From NCBI RefSeq assembly GCF_900188005.1, contig NZ_FZNR01000001.1:620001-684000 (forward strand): DNA of 64,000 nt, given 5' to 3'. A program made the position numbers and the translations under genes. A model generated the notes under the pieces. The model worked only from the letters and a program-made list of their open reading frames with translations, searched no databases and was not told where the DNA came from. The DNA comes from Actinoplanes regularis (lineage in GTDB: Bacteria > Actinomycetota > Actinomycetes > Mycobacteriales > Micromonosporaceae). This document shows positions 18,223 through 27,931 of the stretch, one piece after another; position 1 is the first letter of the stretch, and every line of letters begins with the position of its first letter.

Positions 18223-18876
18223 GTGGCGGTACGTGGATGGATGACGGTAATTCCGGTCAAGCGGCTGGACTCGGCGAAGAGCCGGTTGCGGGGTGCGGTG
18301 CCGCCCGAGCGTCATCCGGAGCTGGTGCTCGCGATGGTGCGGGACACCGCGGCGGCTGTGTTGAGCGCCACGTCGGTGACCGACCTGATCGTGGTCACGG
18401 ACGACCCGGTGGTGGCCGAGGTCGTCCGGGAGCTGGGTGCCGAGGTCGCGCGGGATCCCGGCGCCGGCCTGAACGCGGCCCTGCGCTCCGGCGCCGACGA
18501 GGTCGCCGGCCTCTCCGGGTATCGCGCGGTCCTGACCGGAGACCTGCCGGCCCTGCGTCCCGGGCAGCTGGACGCCGCGCTCGCCGACGTGCGGGAGCGG
18601 TCGTTCGTCCCGGACGCGGCCGGCACCGGCACCGTGCTGCTGGCCGTCCCGCCCCGGCAACCGCTCGACCCGCGCTTCGGCCCGCACTCGGCGGCCGCGC
18701 ACCGGGCCTCCGGCGCGACCCCGCTGACCGGCGACTGGCCGGGCCTGCGACAGGACGTGGACACCGCCGCGGATCTGGCGGCGGTGCTGGGCCTGGGGGC
18801 CGGCGAGCGGACCCGGGCGCTGCTGAGTGATCTGGGACTCAGCCGGGCGTGCGCACCGGCGGCCTGCGCCGGGTAG
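18223..18876 (+). CDS. cofC: 2-phospho-L-lactate (or phosphoenolpyruvate) guanylyltransferase
   Basis: 217 residues from the GTG at 18223. The CofC/FbiD signature MTVIPVKRLDSAKSRL opens the protein, followed by IVVTDDPVVAEVVRELGAEV, a conserved acidic loop in LTGDLPALRPGQL, GTGTVLLA, and the C-terminal FGPHSAAAHRASGA...LRQDVDTAADL. It transfers GMP to a 2-phosphocarboxylate in coenzyme F420 synthesis, in keeping with F420 use by actinobacteria. Position next to plsC/gpsA agrees with the order I recall in Streptomyces. Confidence 0.92.
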   Translation: MAVRGWMTVIPVKRLDSAKSRLRGAVPPERHPELVLAMVRDTAAAVLSATSVTDLIVVTDDPVVAEVVRELGAEVARDPGAGLNAALRSGADEVAGLSGYRAVLTGDLPALRPGQLDAALADVRERSFVPDAAGTGTVLLAVPPRQPLDPRFGPHSAAAHRASGATPLTGDWPGLRQDVDTAADLAAVLGLGAGERTRALLSDLGLSRACAPAACAG

Positions 18877-18886
18877 CGTCTCTGCC

Positions 18887-19084
18887 ATGCAGGGCACCAT
18901 CGCCACCTTCGATCAGGGCACCCACACCGGCACGCTGCTCCTCGACGACGGCTCTGAGCTGGCCTTCGAGGCGGAGGCGTTCGCCCGCTCCGGGCTACGC
19001 CTGCTGAGACTCGGACAACGGGTCTCGATCGAGGCGAAACCGGACGGCCGGATACACCGGATGTTAATTCCTGGCATCGGCTGA
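18887..19084 (+). CDS. small OB-fold (cold-shock-like) protein
   Basis: 65 residues from the ATG at 18887. MQGTIATFDQGTHTGTLLLDDGSELAFEAEAF resembles the first strands of a cold-shock domain (compare G-x-V-x-x-F-x-x-x-x-G-x-G-x-I), and RLGQRVSIEAKPDGRI the last, but the RNA-binding aromatic residues of true Csp proteins are largely missing. It begins ten bases after the cofC stop. The function is unknown; nucleic-acid binding is possible. Confidence 0.75.
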   Translation: MQGTIATFDQGTHTGTLLLDDGSELAFEAEAFARSGLRLLRLGQRVSIEAKPDGRIHRMLIPGIG

Positions 19085-19139
19085 GTTGATCATCCGCTAG
19101 TCCGTTTCACGTTCCGCCGCAAGCGGCAATGATGTACGC

Positions 19140-21407
19140 ATGAACCCGCCCCGGACCCCCGAGACCCGCCGGCGTGGCCCGAACGGCCGCTATCTCCCCC
19201 GCTCGGCCGCTGCCGACACCGCAGCAGAGGTCAGACCGGTCGAGCCCGTGGTGGAGGTTGCGGTGGAGAGCGACAAAGTGGCGGACAGCCCCGTCGAGTT
19301 CGTCGAGATCGAGCCCGACGCGCCCACAGACGATCAGTACTACCTGCCCGACGACCGGTTCCTGAACCGGGAGATGTCCTGGCTCGACTTCAACGCCCGG
19401 GTGCTCGCCCTGGCCGAGGACCCGGGCACCCCGCTGCTGGAGCGCGCGAAATTCCTCGCGATCTTCGCCAGCAACCTCGACGAGTTCTACATGGTCCGGG
19501 TCGCCGGGCTCAAGCGCCGGCTGAGCGCCGGCCTGCCGGTCCGCGGCGGTGACCGCTCCCCGCTGCGCCAGCAGATCGAGACCATCACCGAGCGCACCGC
19601 CGACCTGGTCACCCGGCACTCCGCCTGCTTCGCCGACGAGGTCCGGCCGAAACTGGCCGCCGAGGGCATCGAGGTGGTCAGCTGGAAGGAGCTTGACGCG
19701 CCGGAGCAGGGCCGGCTGCGCACCTTCTTCCGGGAGCAGGTCTTCCCGGTGCTCACCCCGCTCGCGGTGGACCCGGCGCACCCGTTCCCCTACATCTCGA
19801 GCCGCTCGCTGAACCTGGCCGTGGCGCTGCGCTACCCGGGCGGCGACCACCCCGAGCTGTTCGCCCGGGTCAAGGTGCCGGACAACGTGCCCCGCTTCGT
19901 GACCGTGCAGAACGACAGCCGCGGGGTGCGTTTCCTGCCCATCGAGGACCTGATCGCGAACCACCTCGACCAGCTCTTCCCGGGCATGCAGACCCTGGAG
20001 ACGCACGCGTTCCGGGTGACCCGCAACGCGGAGCTGGAGGTCGACGAGGACCGCGACGAGGACCTGTTGCAGGCCCTGGAGCGGGAGCTGGCCCAGCGCC
20101 GGTTCGGCCCGCCGGTGCGGCTCGAGGTGGCCGCCTCGATCAGCGACCACGTGCTCGACCTGCTGGTCCGCGAGCTCGACATGGACAGTCACGACGTGCT
20201 CCGGGTGCCCGGCCTGCTCGATCTGTCGGCGCTCTGGCAGGTCTTCGGCGAGTGCGACCGCGACGATCTGAAGGACCGCCCGTTCGTCCCGGCGACCCAT
20301 CCGCAGCTGGCGGACGGCGAGGTGCCGCGCAGCGTGTTCAACCGGCTGCGCGAGTCGGACATCCTGGTCCATCACCCGTACCACTCGTTCTCGACGAGCG
20401 TGCAGCGCTTCATCGAGCAGGCCGCCGCCGACCCGAACGTGCTGGCCATCAAGCAGACGCTCTACCGGACCTCCGGCGACTCACCGATCGTGGACGCGCT
20501 GGTCGACGCGGCCGCCGCCGGCAAACAGGTGGTCGTGCTGGTCGAGGTGAAGGCCCGGTTCGACGAGGTGGCCAACATCGCCTGGGCGCGGACCCTGGAG
20601 CGGGCCGGCTGCCACGTGGTCTACGGCCTGGTCGGGCTCAAGACCCACTGCAAGACCGCGCTGGTGGTCCGGCAGGAGGGCAACCAGCTGCGACGGTACT
20701 GCCACATCGGCACCGGCAACTACCACCCGAAGACCGCCCGGCTCTACGAGGACTTCGGCATGCTGACCGCCGATCCCGAGGTGGGTGCGGACGTCACCGA
20801 CCTGTTCAACGTGCTCACCGGGTACAGCCGGCAGACCACGTTCCGCCGGCTGCTGGTCGCGCCGCACGGAGTCCGCAAGGGCCTGCTGGAGCGGGTCGAG
20901 GAGCAGGCGAAGATCGCCCGGGCGGGCGGCGAGGCGCTGGTCCAGTTCAAGGTGAACTCGCTGGTCGACGAGGAGACCACGGACGCGCTCTACCGTGCCT
21001 CGCAGGACGGCGTGCGGATCGACCTGATCATCCGCGGGATGTGCGCCCTGCGCCCGGGCGTGCCCGGCCTCTCGGAGAACATCCGGGTCCGTTCGATCGT
21101 CGGCCGGTTCCTGGAGCACTCCCGGATCTTCCGGTTCGGCACCGGCGACGACTCCGAGTACTGGATGGGCTCCGCCGACCTGATGCATCGCAACCTGGAC
21201 CGCCGGGTGGAGGCGCTGGTCAGGGTCACCCTGCCGTCGGCCCGCGACGAGATTCGCAACGTCCTGGAGCTGTCCATGACCGACGAAACCGAGGGCTGGG
21301 ACCTCGACGGCGACGGCGTCTGGCACCGCAACAACAGCGACCCCGGCAGACCGCAGACCCACCTCCAGGCGGCCCTGTTGCGGCGAGTCATCGGCAAGAA
21401 GAGCTGA
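19140..21407 (+). CDS. ppk: polyphosphate kinase 1
   Basis: 755 residues. After a ~60-residue variable N-terminal extension comes the PPK1 N-domain ([35 protein letters not shown]), the head domain, and the C1/C2 catalytic domains with HHPYHSF near residue 410, [13 protein letters not shown], the region around the autophosphorylated His ([13 protein letters not shown]) and [21 protein letters not shown]. It polymerises the gamma-phosphate of ATP into polyphosphate reversibly at the membrane. The stop overlaps the start of mutT1 (TGATG), so the two are coupled. Confidence 0.97.
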   Translation: MNPPRTPETRRRGPNGRYLPRSAAADTAAEVRPVEPVVEVAVESDKVADSPVEFVEIEPDAPTDDQYYLPDDRFLNREMSWLDFNARVLALAEDPGTPLLERAKFLAIFASNLDEFYMVRVAGLKRRLSAGLPVRGGDRSPLRQQIETITERTADLVTRHSACFADEVRPKLAAEGIEVVSWKELDAPEQGRLRTFFREQVFPVLTPLAVDPAHPFPYISSRSLNLAVALRYPGGDHPELFARVKVPDNVPRFVTVQNDSRGVRFLPIEDLIANHLDQLFPGMQTLETHAFRVTRNAELEVDEDRDEDLLQALERELAQRRFGPPVRLEVAASISDHVLDLLVRELDMDSHDVLRVPGLLDLSALWQVFGECDRDDLKDRPFVPATHPQLADGEVPRSVFNRLRESDILVHHPYHSFSTSVQRFIEQAAADPNVLAIKQTLYRTSGDSPIVDALVDAAAAGKQVVVLVEVKARFDEVANIAWARTLERAGCHVVYGLVGLKTHCKTALVVRQEGNQLRRYCHIGTGNYHPKTARLYEDFGMLTADPEVGADVTDLFNVLTGYSRQTTFRRLLVAPHGVRKGLLERVEEQAKIARAGGEALVQFKVNSLVDEETTDALYRASQDGVRIDLIIRGMCALRPGVPGLSENIRVRSIVGRFLEHSRIFRFGTGDDSEYWMGSADLMHRNLDRRVEALVRVTLPSARDEIRNVLELSMTDETEGWDLDGDGVWHRNNSDPGRPQTHLQAALLRRVIGKKS

Positions 21408-22285
21408 TGCTCGAACCGGTACGCGCCGCGGGCGGGGTCCTCTACCGCCCGGGCGCCGACGGCATGCCCGAGGTGTGCCTGGTGCACCGCCCCCGGTACG
21501 ACGACTGGAGCCTGCCCAAGGGCACGCGCGCAGGCGATGAGCCGGCGCTGGCCACGGCGGTCCGGGAGGTGACCGAGGAGACCGGCGTCGTGGGCATCCC
21601 GGAGTTCGGGCTGCCCGACGTCGCATACCGGCTGCCCGGTGGACGGCCGAAGACCGTGCGGTTCTGGCTGATGCGGGCCGCCGACGACGGACCGATCCAG
21701 GACACCGACGAGGTGGACCAGCTGGTCTGGCTGCCGTTGCCGGAGGCCGTCGAGCGGATCAGCTATCCCGACGAGCGTCCGCTGCTGGACCTGGTGGCCT
21801 GCCTGCCGCCGATCACCTCGGTGGTGGCGCTGGTCCGGCACGCGCACGCCGGTGAGCGGAAGGACTGGGACGGCCCGGACTCGCTGCGCCCGCTCAGTCC
21901 GCACGGGGTCACACAGTCCGCCCGGATCGCCGCGCGCCTGGCCACGTTCCGTCCGAAGCGACTGATCGCGGCCACGCCGGCGCGCTGCGCGCAGACCCTG
22001 CGGCCGCTCTCCGCGGCGACCGGGCTGCCGGTGGTGGCGGACAGCGCGTTCAGTGAACCGGACGACGCCGCCGACCTGCCGGGACGGCTGGCCGCGGCCC
22101 GCGCCCAGCTGGCCGAGGCGCGCACCCTCGGCCGCGTGGTGGTGTGCAGCCAGGGCAAGGTGATACCGCCGCTGCTGGCGTCCCTCGACCACAACCCGGA
22201 CGTGTCGGTCCACCACACCCGCAAGGGCGAGGGCTGGCTGCTCACCTGGTCCGGCGAGAAACTGCTGGGGCTCTCCCGCTGGTGA
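21407..22285 (+). CDS. mutT1: Nudix hydrolase-histidine phosphatase fusion, MutT1-like
   Basis: 292 residues. The Nudix domain (residues ~5-140) has the complete box G-x5-E-x7-REV-x-EE-x-GV beginning at GTRAGDE. The C-terminal histidine phosphatase domain starts with LVRHAHAG near 146 and includes TPARCAQTLRPL, although the usual second His region (VVCSQGKVIPPLL) is atypical. In mycobacteria the same two-domain MutT1 converts 8-oxo-dGTP to 8-oxo-dGMP in two steps and also acts on diadenosine polyphosphates. The start overlaps the ppk stop by one base, suggesting joint control of nucleotide and polyphosphate pools. Confidence 0.88.
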   Translation: MLEPVRAAGGVLYRPGADGMPEVCLVHRPRYDDWSLPKGTRAGDEPALATAVREVTEETGVVGIPEFGLPDVAYRLPGGRPKTVRFWLMRAADDGPIQDTDEVDQLVWLPLPEAVERISYPDERPLLDLVACLPPITSVVALVRHAHAGERKDWDGPDSLRPLSPHGVTQSARIAARLATFRPKRLIAATPARCAQTLRPLSAATGLPVVADSAFSEPDDAADLPGRLAAARAQLAEARTLGRVVVCSQGKVIPPLLASLDHNPDVSVHHTRKGEGWLLTWSGEKLLGLSRW

Positions 22286-22652
22286 CCTGATCGGCCCGCC
22301 AGTGGCCGACCAGGTCACCGGTGAGCCAACGGGCCCGCCACAGCTCGTCGCGGCGGGGCTCCCAGTCCCGGTAGGGCAGCAGGGCGACCCGCCAGCTCAG
22401 CACCCCGGCCAGGTACCAGCCGTAGAGCGGGACGGCGCCGGTCAGCCCGTCCCGCGCGCGGTACGAGGCCCAGGGTGCGAACCCGGCCACCGCCAGGCCG
22501 GACCAGCCACAGGTGATCAGCCAGTCCAGCGCCGGCCAGCCGGTCGCCCGCTCGACCAGCTCGCCGAGCGTCCACCCGGGCACGATCGCCACCGCGAACA
22601 GGGCTGCGGCGAGGCTCGCGCGGGCGACCAGTCCTCTCGGTCTGCGTTCCAT
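22242..22652 (-). CDS. hypothetical small membrane protein
   Basis: About 136 residues from the ATG at 22652 (upstream in-frame starts exist to 22709 but run into the hup terminator). Hydrophobic segments LVARASLAAALFAVAIVPGW, LDWLITCGWSGLAVAGFAPWA and LYGWYLAGVLSWRVALL suggest three membrane helices with a basic, Trp/Arg-rich C-terminus. The 3' end overlaps the last 44 bases of mutT1 tail to tail. I recognise no family and there is no operon partner. Confidence 0.5.
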   Translation of the reverse strand: MERRPRGLVARASLAAALFAVAIVPGWTLGELVERATGWPALDWLITCGWSGLAVAGFAPWASYRARDGLTGAVPLYGWYLAGVLSWRVALLPYRDWEPRRDELWRARWLTGDLVGHWRADQVTSGRAPAVSRRTR

Positions 22653-22689
22653 GCCCGGACCGTAGGCCCGGCGCGCGGTTCGCCCGCGA

Positions 22690-22726
22690 AGAAACGAAAA
22701 GGCGTCCACCGTACGGTGGACGCCTT
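22690..22726 (-). terminator. rho-independent terminator after hup
   Basis: A perfect palindrome AAGGCGTCCACCGT/ACGGTGGACGCCTT (22699-22726), followed on the minus strand by TTTTCGTTTC, lies 18 bases after the hup stop. Confidence 0.85.
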
Positions 22727-22743
22727 GCCGATCTTCGAGAGGG

Positions 22744-23565
22744 TCAGCGGGCCTTGCGGCTGGCTGCCGCCCGGACCGTGGTCACGCCCTTGGCACGAGC
22801 CGAGACCGCCGCAGGCGCGGCGGTCTTACGGCTCGTCTTCTTCGCCGGCGTGCTCGTCTTCTTCGTGGCCGCGGCCTTGGTGGCGGTGGCCTTCGTAGCG
22901 CCGGCCTTGGTGGCAGTGGCCTTGGTGGTGGTCGCCTTGGTGGTGGTCGCCTTGGCCGCGGTGGCCTTGCCGACCGTCTTCTTCGCCGCGGTGGCTGTCG
23001 TCTTCTTGGCAGCCGCCGTGGCCGTCTTCTTCGCCGCCGCCGACGCCTTGGTCGCCGACGCCTTGGTCGCCGCGGACTTGGCGACGGTCTTGACGGCGGT
23101 CTTCTTCGCCGCCGTGGCCGTCGTCTTCTTCGCCGCGGTGGTCGCCGCCTTCGACGGCACGGTCTTGCTGGCCGCCGTCTTCTTGGCGGCCCCCGTGGTC
23201 GCGGTCTTCTTGGCGGCCGCGGTGGCCGTGGTCTTCTTGGCAGCCCCCGCGGTCGCGGTCTTCTTCACCGCCGCCGTGGCCTTGGCCGGTTTTCCACTGG
23301 CGACAAGTTCCCGGAAGGTGTTGCCGGCCCGGAATGCGGCGACCGACGTCTTCTTCACCTTCACCGCCTCACCGGTTCGCGGATTTCGCGCGGTGCGCGC
23401 ATTGCGCGTCCGCTTCTCCCAGGAGCCGAAGCCGGTAAGGGAGACCTTGTCTCCCTTGGCGACGGCGTTCTGCACCTCACTGATGAACGCGTCCAGCGCA
23501 GTGGTCGCCGTCTTCTTGTCACCCAGCTTGAGGGCGAGCGCCTCAATGAGCTCGGCCTTGTTCAC
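22744..23565 (-). CDS. hup: HU-family nucleoid protein with long Lys/Ala-rich tail
   Basis: 273 residues from the GTG at 23565, preceded by an excellent ribosome site (GGGAGG five bases upstream). Residues 1-~92 are a standard HU fold: NKAELIEALALKLGDKKTA, the beta arm with FGSWEKRTRNARTARNPRTGEAV, and FRAGNTFRELV. The remaining ~180 residues are low-complexity repeats of AAKKTATA / TKATTTKA type, resembling the eukaryotic H1-like tails of mycobacterial HupB and Streptomyces HupS. It compacts DNA, and the tail lysines are likely modification sites. It sits next to leuDC, as I recall from other actinobacteria. Confidence 0.93.
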   Translation of the reverse strand: MNKAELIEALALKLGDKKTATTALDAFISEVQNAVAKGDKVSLTGFGSWEKRTRNARTARNPRTGEAVKVKKTSVAAFRAGNTFRELVASGKPAKATAAVKKTATAGAAKKTTATAAAKKTATTGAAKKTAASKTVPSKAATTAAKKTTATAAKKTAVKTVAKSAATKASATKASAAAKKTATAAAKKTTATAAKKTVGKATAAKATTTKATTTKATATKAGATKATATKAAATKKTSTPAKKTSRKTAAPAAVSARAKGVTTVRAAASRKAR

Positions 23566-23683
23566 GGTTTCCTCCCGGACGTGAGAACTGGCCCGTCGCA
23601 GGCCATTCTGCGCGCACGGTATGCCCTCTGACCTGGAGACACAAACATTCGTGGCAAAAATCCGTTGTGTCCTAACGAAATTC

Positions 23684-23710
23684 GCCCCTGTCGGCGACAC
23701 CGACAGGGGC
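23684..23710 (-). terminator. terminator between leuD and hup
   Basis: GCCCCTGTCGG / CCGACAGGGGC, an 11-bp perfect stem with a 5-base loop, lies 16 bases after the leuD stop and is followed by an AT-rich GAATTTCG tract on the minus strand. Confidence 0.75.
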
Positions 23711-23726
23711 AAATTCGAGGTCGAGG

Positions 23727-24317
23727 CTAAAGAACGACGACCGGCTTGAAAGACGGGCGACCCTTCTCGTACGCGCTAATCGCGTCCTCGTGGCGCAAGG
23801 TCAGTCCGATGTCGTCGAGCCCTTCGAGGAGACGCCAGCGGCTGAAATCGTCGATGGGGAACGGGTAGGCCGCGTCGTCCACGCGGACCACCCGCTCGGC
23901 CAGGTCGACGGTGATCTGCTTTTCCGGCTCGCTCTCCGCCAGATCCCAGAGGCTCTCCACGATCTTCTGGTCGAGCTGGACCGGCAGCAGGCCCTCCTTG
24001 AGCGCGTTGCCCCGGAAGATGTCACCGAACCGGGCCGCGATCACCACCTTGAAGCCCCAGTCCCGCAGCGCCCAGACCGCGTGCTGGCGGGACGAGCCGG
24101 TGCCGAAGTTCGGCCCGGCGACCAGGATGGTGGCGCCGGCGTGGGCCGGGTTGCGCAGCACGAAGCCCGGGTCCTCGCGCCAGGCGCTGAAGAGGCCGTC
24201 CTCGAAGCCGGTGCGGGTGACCCGCTTCAGGTAGACCGCCGGAATGATCTGGTCGGTGTCCACGTCGGAGCGGCGCAGCGGCATGACCTTGCCGCTGTGG
24301 GTGACGAACTTGTCCAT
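23727..24317 (-). CDS. leuD: 3-isopropylmalate dehydratase small subunit
   Basis: 196 residues, ATG. Signature [22 protein letters not shown] near residue 12, the swivel-domain motif [19 protein letters not shown] near 70, and the C-terminal segment ISAYEKGRP. It pairs with LeuC to isomerise 2-isopropylmalate to 3-isopropylmalate in leucine synthesis. It lies 17 bases after leuC and is cotranscribed with it. Confidence 0.97.
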   Translation of the reverse strand: MDKFVTHSGKVMPLRRSDVDTDQIIPAVYLKRVTRTGFEDGLFSAWREDPGFVLRNPAHAGATILVAGPNFGTGSSRQHAVWALRDWGFKVVIAARFGDIFRGNALKEGLLPVQLDQKIVESLWDLAESEPEKQITVDLAERVVRVDDAAYPFPIDDFSRWRLLEGLDDIGLTLRHEDAISAYEKGRPSFKPVVVL

Positions 24318-24334
24318 GAGTCTCTCCTCCGGTC

Positions 24335-25789
24335 TCAGAGGTCGGCGGGGGCGGCCAGTCGGCCGACCACGGCGGTGGCGGCGGCGACCTGCGGCGAGAC
24401 CAGGTGGGTGCGGCCACCCTTGCCCTGCCGGCCCTCGAAGTTACGGTTGGAGGTGGAGGCCGCACGCTGCCCGGGCTCGAGCGTGTCCGGGTTCATGCCG
24501 AGGCACATCGAGCAGCCGGCGAACCGCCACTCGGCGCCCGCGTCCGTGAAGACCTTGTCCAGGCCCTCGGCCTCGGCCTGCTCACGCACGACGTACGAAC
24601 CGGGGACGATCATCATTCGGACGCCGTCGGCGACCTTGTGCCCGCGGATCACCTCGGCCGCGGCCCGCAGGTCCTCCAGCCGGCCGTTGGTGCACGAGCC
24701 GACGAAGACCACGTCGACCGGGACGTCCCGGAACGGGGTGCCGGGAGTCAGGTCCATGTACGCCAGCGCGCGCTCGGCGGCGCTGCGCTCCTGCTCGTCC
24801 AGGAAGTCCTCCGGGCTCGGCACGACACCGTCCAGCGCGGCACCCTGGCCCGGGTTGGTGCCCCAGGTGATGAACGGGCTGATCGCCGCGGCGTCCAGGA
24901 TGATCTCGGTGTCGTACTCGGCGCCCTCGTCGGTGGCGAGGGTCTTCCAGTACTCGACGGCGGTGTCCCAGTCGGCGCCCTGCGGCGCGTGAGCGCGGCC
25001 CTTCAGGTAGGCGAACGTGGTCTCGTCCGGCGCGATCATGCCGGCCTTGGCGCCCCACTCGATCGACATGTTGCAGATCGTCATCCGGCCCTCCATGGAG
25101 AGCCCGCGGATCGCCTCACCGCGGTATTCCACGATGTGGCCGTTGCCGCCGCCGGTGCCGGTCTGCGTGATCAGCGCGAGGATCAGGTCCTTCGCCGAGA
25201 CGCCGGGGCGCAGCTCGCCGACGACCGTGACGGCCATCGTCTTCGGCTTCGACTGCGGCAGCGTCTGGGTGGCGAGCACGTGCTCGACCTCGCTGGTGCC
25301 GATGCCGAAGGCCAGCGCGCCGAACGCGCCGTGGGTCGCGGTGTGCGAGTCGCCGCAGACGATCGTCGTGCCGGGCTGGGTCAGACCCAGCTGCGGGCCG
25401 ATCACGTGCACGATGCCCTGGTTGACGTCGCCGAGCGGACGGATCTCGACACCGAACTCGGCGCAGTTCTTCCGCAGGGTCTCGATCTGCGTGCGGGAGA
25501 CCGTGTCGGTGATGGTCAGCAGCTCACCACGCCGGGTGTTGAACGCAGGATCCGAATATCCGGTCGGGGTGTTGTGGTCCTCCGTCGCGAGCGTGAGGTC
25601 GGTCCGGCGAACCCGCCGACCGGCCATCCGCAGACCGTCGAACGCCTGCGGACTGGTGACCTCGTGCAGCAGGTGCAGGTCGATGAAGAGCAGGTCCGGC
25701 TCGCCCTCGGCCGTGCGCACCACGTGGTCATCCCAGACCTTCTCGGCCAGGGTCCTGGGTTTCCCGCTCTGGGGAGTGACTCCCACCAT
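24335..25789 (-). CDS. leuC: 3-isopropylmalate dehydratase large subunit
   Basis: 484 residues, ATG. Aconitase-superfamily protein with [32 protein letters not shown] near residue 142, the [4Fe-4S] cysteines in [13 protein letters not shown] near 350 and in GCSMCLGMN near 412, and the C-terminal [11 protein letters not shown]. It forms the isomerase with LeuD. It is divergent from the IclR regulator ndgR with only about 50 bases between start codons, so both are probably controlled from one site. Confidence 0.97.
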   Translation of the reverse strand: MVGVTPQSGKPRTLAEKVWDDHVVRTAEGEPDLLFIDLHLLHEVTSPQAFDGLRMAGRRVRRTDLTLATEDHNTPTGYSDPAFNTRRGELLTITDTVSRTQIETLRKNCAEFGVEIRPLGDVNQGIVHVIGPQLGLTQPGTTIVCGDSHTATHGAFGALAFGIGTSEVEHVLATQTLPQSKPKTMAVTVVGELRPGVSAKDLILALITQTGTGGGNGHIVEYRGEAIRGLSMEGRMTICNMSIEWGAKAGMIAPDETTFAYLKGRAHAPQGADWDTAVEYWKTLATDEGAEYDTEIILDAAAISPFITWGTNPGQGAALDGVVPSPEDFLDEQERSAAERALAYMDLTPGTPFRDVPVDVVFVGSCTNGRLEDLRAAAEVIRGHKVADGVRMMIVPGSYVVREQAEAEGLDKVFTDAGAEWRFAGCSMCLGMNPDTLEPGQRAASTSNRNFEGRQGKGGRTHLVSPQVAAATAVVGRLAAPADL

Positions 25790-25821
25790 CTGGACATCCT
25801 AAATTCTGGAATGTATGTTTC

Positions 25822-25838
25822 GGCTTGTGGGACACAGT
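25822..25838. promoter_or_regulatory. possible regulator site in the leuC-ndgR intergenic region
   Basis: The segment CGGCTTGTGGGACACAG immediately before the ndgR start shares GTGGGA and CAG with the motif found upstream of leuB and ilvB (ATGGGATCAG and GTGGGATCAG). The match is weaker, with one extra base. An AT-rich patch around 25801-25815 could contain the leuC -10 region. Confidence 0.3.
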
Positions 25839-26525
25839 ATGAGCGGTGTTGGCGTTCTCGACAAGGCGGTTGTCATCCTCGCCGCATGTGTCGACGGCGC
25901 CAGCCTGGCCGAGTTAGTCGAACGCACCAAGCTGCCACGGGCGACCGCACATCGCCTGGCCCAGGCCTTGGAGATCCATCGGATGCTGGTCCGGGACACT
26001 CAAGGAAGATGGCGCCCCGGTCCTCGTCTCGGCGAGTTGGCGAACGCCGCGCCGGACGTTCTGCTCACCGCTGCGGAGCCGCTGCTTTCCGCATTGCGGG
26101 ACGCCACCGGCGAGAGCGCCCAGCTCTACCTCCGGCGTGCGGACGAACGCATCTGCGTCGCAGCGGCCGAGCGCGCCAGCGGCCTGCGCGACACCGTGCC
26201 GGTCGGCTCGGTGCTGCCGATGGTGGCCGGCTCGGCCGCCCAGATCCTGCTCGCCTGGGAGCCACCCGAGGCGGTGATGCCGTTGCTGCCACGCTGCAAG
26301 TTCACCGGCCGCACGCTGGCCGAGGTACGCCGTCGCGGCTGGGCGCAGAGCGTGGCCGAGCGCGAGCCGGGCGTCGCCAGCGTCTCCGCACCGATCCGGG
26401 ACCGGACCGGGCGGGTGATCGCCTCCATCTCGATAAGTGGACCGATCGAGCGGCTGGGGCGTCGTCCCGGCGAGCGCCATGCGATGGCCGTCGTCCGGGC
26501 CGGTCAGCGCCTCTCCGGCCTCTGA
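25839..26525 (+). CDS. ndgR: IclR-family transcriptional regulator, NdgR/LtbR-like
   Basis: 228 residues from the ATG at 25839 (an upstream ATG at 25815 would lie in the probable promoter). The N-terminal winged helix-turn-helix is SGVGVLDKAVVILAACVDGASLAELVERTKLPRATAHRLAQALE, and the C-terminal IclR effector domain runs from ~70 (ESAQLYLRRADERICVAAAE, VGSVLPMVAGSAAQILLAWE, GVASVSAPIRDRTGRVIASISISGP). Divergent placement from leuCD is that of Streptomyces NdgR and Corynebacterium LtbR, which control leucine synthesis. A shared motif upstream of leuB and ilvB may be its operator. Confidence 0.92.
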   Translation: MSGVGVLDKAVVILAACVDGASLAELVERTKLPRATAHRLAQALEIHRMLVRDTQGRWRPGPRLGELANAAPDVLLTAAEPLLSALRDATGESAQLYLRRADERICVAAAERASGLRDTVPVGSVLPMVAGSAAQILLAWEPPEAVMPLLPRCKFTGRTLAEVRRRGWAQSVAEREPGVASVSAPIRDRTGRVIASISISGPIERLGRRPGERHAMAVVRAGQRLSGL

Positions 26526-26786
26526 TTCCCGGTCCCCGGTAGCCCCTGTCCGCGTTACCTCTCGCGCCCGATGGCCGCTTTCGCGTCCGTCGGGCGCGCC
26601 GCGTTTTTCCGCGGCGTCCGCTTCACCCTCGGCGGCTGCCGCGTCTGATGCCCTTCCGCCGTCAAAATCCCGTTCCCGTACGCCGGCAGCACCCCTTGGT
26701 TCACGTCGGCAACGCAGGTCGGGGTCTTCACGTCCCGGATCCTCGACCGCTCAGGCAGTCCAGCTGATTCACATGCTGGTATCCGG
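26526..26786. other. non-coding stretch after ndgR
   Basis: No convincing gene. A minus-strand frame through this region and the repeats beyond it is open, but its composition is that of a GC-rich shadow and its first half is repeat-encoded. The segment is moderately GC-rich and ends where the tandem repeats begin. Confidence 0.4.
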
Positions 26787-27060
26787 CGGCCCGACACCCC
26801 AACCAGCCCGGTTGGCCCACACACCGGCAACCAACGGCCCGGACAGCCCAACCGGTCGGGTTGGCCTACACGCCGGCAACCAACGGCCCGACAGCCCAAC
26901 CAGCCCAACCCAGCCGGGCTGGCCCACACGCCGGTAACCAACGGCCCGGACAGCCCAACCGGTCGGGTTGGCCCACATGCCGGCAACCGACGGCCCGACA
27001 GCCCGACCAGCCCGGCTGGCCCGGCTGGCCCACACACGGGTATTAAGCGACCCGACATCA
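26787..27060. repeat. imperfect tandem repeat, about six copies of 48-59 bp
   Basis: Copies beginning at about 26787, 26834, 26883, 26942, 26990 and 27050 each start CGGCCCG(G)ACAGCCC and end in a CCGGCAACCAA-like stretch. Two subtypes occur: one with AACCAGCCC before the second half and one with AACCGGTCGGGTTGG, in the order A-B-A-B-A and a degenerate A. Copies two and four are nearly identical, implying a ~108-bp higher-order unit. The AACC..GGTT segments make each copy able to form a small hairpin. It lies downstream of both ndgR and the MBL gene. Confidence 0.8.
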
Positions 27061-27133
27061 CCACAACCAGCCCAACCAACCTGGCTGGCTGGCTCAGATG
27101 GTGGTTTGCTGAGTTGGCTGTCCAGGGCTTCGT

Positions 27134-27802
27134 TCAGGGGGTCCAGACGGCGTTGTCGTGCGCGAAGAGCACCTGCCGGGGGTCGAGGGACAGCAACCGG
27201 TCCAGCCAGGGCGGCGAAACGCCGACGCCGGCGCGATGACCGAGGACGTCGCCGGTGAACGCGGTCGCGTGATCGTGACTCTGACCGGCGACGATCACAG
27301 CGCCGTCGCCGGTGACGACCACGACGGACTGGTGGCCGGCGGTGTGCCCGGGAGTGGGCACGATCAGCACGCCGGGAAGGATCTCGGCCTCACCGTCCAG
27401 TTCCTCCAGGACCGCACCGGGATGATCGACCAGCGCGGCAAGATACTGCTCGGAAGTCCGGGCCAGGGCGAGTTCGGAGCGCTGCGTGAAGACCGGGCGG
27501 CCGGCCAGCTCCGCGTTGCCGCCACAGTGATCGAAGTGCAGGTGGCAGTTGACGACGTACCGAATATCGTCGATCTTGCTCCCGGCGACCGCGAGCGCCT
27601 CGCCCAGCGCGACCCGGCGCGGTCGGTAGTGCGCGTCGACACCCGGAACATGCCCCATCCCGGTGTCCACCAGGATCCGCCCGTCCGGATGATCGATCAG
27701 ATAGCCGAGAGCGGGTTCGGCCCGGGCCGAACCGGTCCCGGTCTCCTCAGCCGGCCGGACGAAATACCCGAAATCAACCCGCCTGAGGGCGACATCGCTC
27801 AT
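27134..27802 (-). CDS. MBL-fold metallo-hydrolase (lactonase-like)
   Basis: 222 residues from the ATG at 27802 (the frame stays open upstream through repeats, but MSDVALRRVDFGYFVRP is the natural start). The metal motif NCHLHFDHCGG (HxHxDH) is near residue 84, followed by VPTPGHTAGHQSVVV near 148, DGAVIVAGQSHDHA near 164, and a C-terminal LFAHDNAVW. This is the layout of N-acyl-homoserine-lactonase-type and related MBL hydrolases; the substrate is not known. It is isolated among repeat tracts, with lower-GC and repetitive DNA on both sides. Confidence 0.85.
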   Translation of the reverse strand: MSDVALRRVDFGYFVRPAEETGTGSARAEPALGYLIDHPDGRILVDTGMGHVPGVDAHYRPRRVALGEALAVAGSKIDDIRYVVNCHLHFDHCGGNAELAGRPVFTQRSELALARTSEQYLAALVDHPGAVLEELDGEAEILPGVLIVPTPGHTAGHQSVVVVTGDGAVIVAGQSHDHATAFTGDVLGHRAGVGVSPPWLDRLLSLDPRQVLFAHDNAVWTP

Positions 27803-27931
27803 CGCCGAAGTATCCCCACGATGCCGCCGTCGCCCCTCAAAACTCTGCCCGCAGCAGATCCGACACCGTGGCCGACCACGCTCGCCGCAGTCCCACCCGC
27901 TGCGATCTTGGCGACCTACACCCAAATAGCA

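Noticed and set aside
26787..27060. CRISPR array
   Set aside because: Units are contiguous imperfect copies with no unique spacers, and there are no cas genes.
26555..27079. Minus-strand frame of 174 codons through the tandem repeats
   Set aside because: Most of it is repeat-encoded (Gly/Pro/Val/Cys-rich), with no ribosome site or recognisable domain.
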